Positions 14,442 through 14,654 of a stretch of DNA of 14,654 nt are shown in pieces. Under the pieces are notes generated by a model, which worked only from the letters and a program-made list of their open reading frames with translations, was not told the origin of the DNA and ran no database searches. Source of the DNA: DATFPQ01 sp035264765 (GTDB taxonomy: Bacteria; Actinomycetota; Actinomycetes; Actinomycetales; Angustibacteraceae); the NCBI GenBank assembly GCA_035264765.1, contig DATFPQ010000008.1, positions 1-14,654 of the forward strand. The letters run 5' to 3'. The first letter of the stretch is position 1, and each line of letters opens with the position of its first letter. Both the position numbers and the translations under genes were made by a program.

Positions 14442-14654
14442 TCACACCCCGAACAGGCGGTCCATCACGACCGCACCGGACTGCACGACCGGCCGGATCT
14501 GCTGGCGGTAGACCAGCTCGGTGACCGCGGTGCTGCGGTGCCCGACCAACCGGGAGATCTCCTCCAGAGGCACGCCGCTGTCGGACAGCAACGACACGAA
14601 GCTGTGCCGCAGCTCACGCGGCGTCCAGTCCCTCGGGTCAACTTCGACAGCACC
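14442..14654 (-). CDS. Tyrosine recombinase (integrase), C-terminal part only
   Basis: The minus-strand frame enters from the right edge and stops at TGA (14442-14444), showing the last 70 residues of a phage-type integrase. Landmarks are WTPRELRHSF with catalytic Arg at visible residue 16 (Arg at residue 13 replaces the His of the common HxxR box), LVGHRST with catalytic His at residue 39, and ELVYRQQIRP with the nucleophilic Tyr at residue 49 (codon 14508-14510). The His-to-Tyr spacing and the closing IRPVVQ pattern resemble integrases of actinobacterial phages and integrative elements. The enzyme joins element and chromosome at an att site. Its C-terminus points at the tRNA-Val 3' end 100 bp away, the usual layout. 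The N-terminal DNA-binding domain lies outside the window. Confidence 0.88.
   Translation of the reverse strand, partial: GAVEVDPRDWTPRELRHSFVSLLSDSGVPLEEISRLVGHRSTAVTELVYRQQIRPVVQSGAVVMDRLFGV

Larger units (their letters stand above)
14339..14654. mobile_element. Probable end of an element integrated at tRNA-Val (partial)
   Basis: An integrase gene ending close to and facing the intact 3' end of a tRNA gene marks one boundary of a prophage or integrative element. The junction would lie within the 3' half of tRNA-Val or just after it, but the exact core cannot be set because the other end is outside the window. The tRNA cluster and everything to its left look like ordinary chromosome. Confidence 0.5.

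Noticed and set aside
14465..14653. A 62-residue minus-strand open frame rich in Arg, Ser and Cys
   Set aside because: It is a shifted frame of the integrase C-terminus; the neighbouring frame holds the recombinase motifs.

Overview
The window is high-GC DNA with almost exclusively G or C in third codon positions. It has actinobacterial features: a treX-treY pair, a tRNA Gly(GCC)-Cys(GCA)-Val(GAC) cluster, GTG and TTG starts, and secreted proteins with Ser/Thr-rich tails. It is most likely a chromosomal segment of an actinomycete; I cannot name the genus.

Left part (1-1228). The 3' end of an unrecognised Ser/Thr/Pro-rich protein carrying short tandem repeats runs in from the left edge. A strong hairpin at 540-567 separates it from a convergent small STAS-domain protein of the anti-anti-sigma type, in which the usual phospho-serine is replaced by cysteine. 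A gene-free leader of about 290 bp follows.

Centre left (1229-6559). A very large exported protein of 1776 residues joins an animal-type haem peroxidase domain to RTX calcium-binding repeats, two Ig-like repeats and two fibronectin type III domains. The distal Gln/Asp/His, the catalytic Arg, a haem-ester type Glu and the proximal His are all visible. It is the most unusual protein in the window.

Centre right (6560-11271). Two strong hairpins (6566-6608 and 6637-6676) lie between the peroxidase gene and a convergent operon of treX (glycogen debranching enzyme) and treY (maltooligosyltrehalose synthase). Their reading frames overlap by four bases. Together they would trim glycogen or maltodextrin and convert the chain end to a trehalosyl unit. 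The releasing enzyme treZ, often the next gene, is absent here.

Right part (11447-14654). A YihY/BrkB-family membrane protein with a repetitive Gln/Glu/Arg tail is followed by rsgA, the circularly permuted GTPase of 30S ribosome maturation. A possible 22-codon leader ORF with a very strong Shine-Dalgarno sequence lies between them. Three tRNA genes come next, with a good terminator hairpin after tRNA-Val. At the right edge, on the minus strand, is the C-terminal end of a tyrosine recombinase whose catalytic Arg, His and Tyr are visible. A recombinase C-terminus facing the 3' end of a tRNA gene is the usual layout of one end of an integrated element, so the window probably stops just inside a prophage or integrative element inserted at tRNA-Val.
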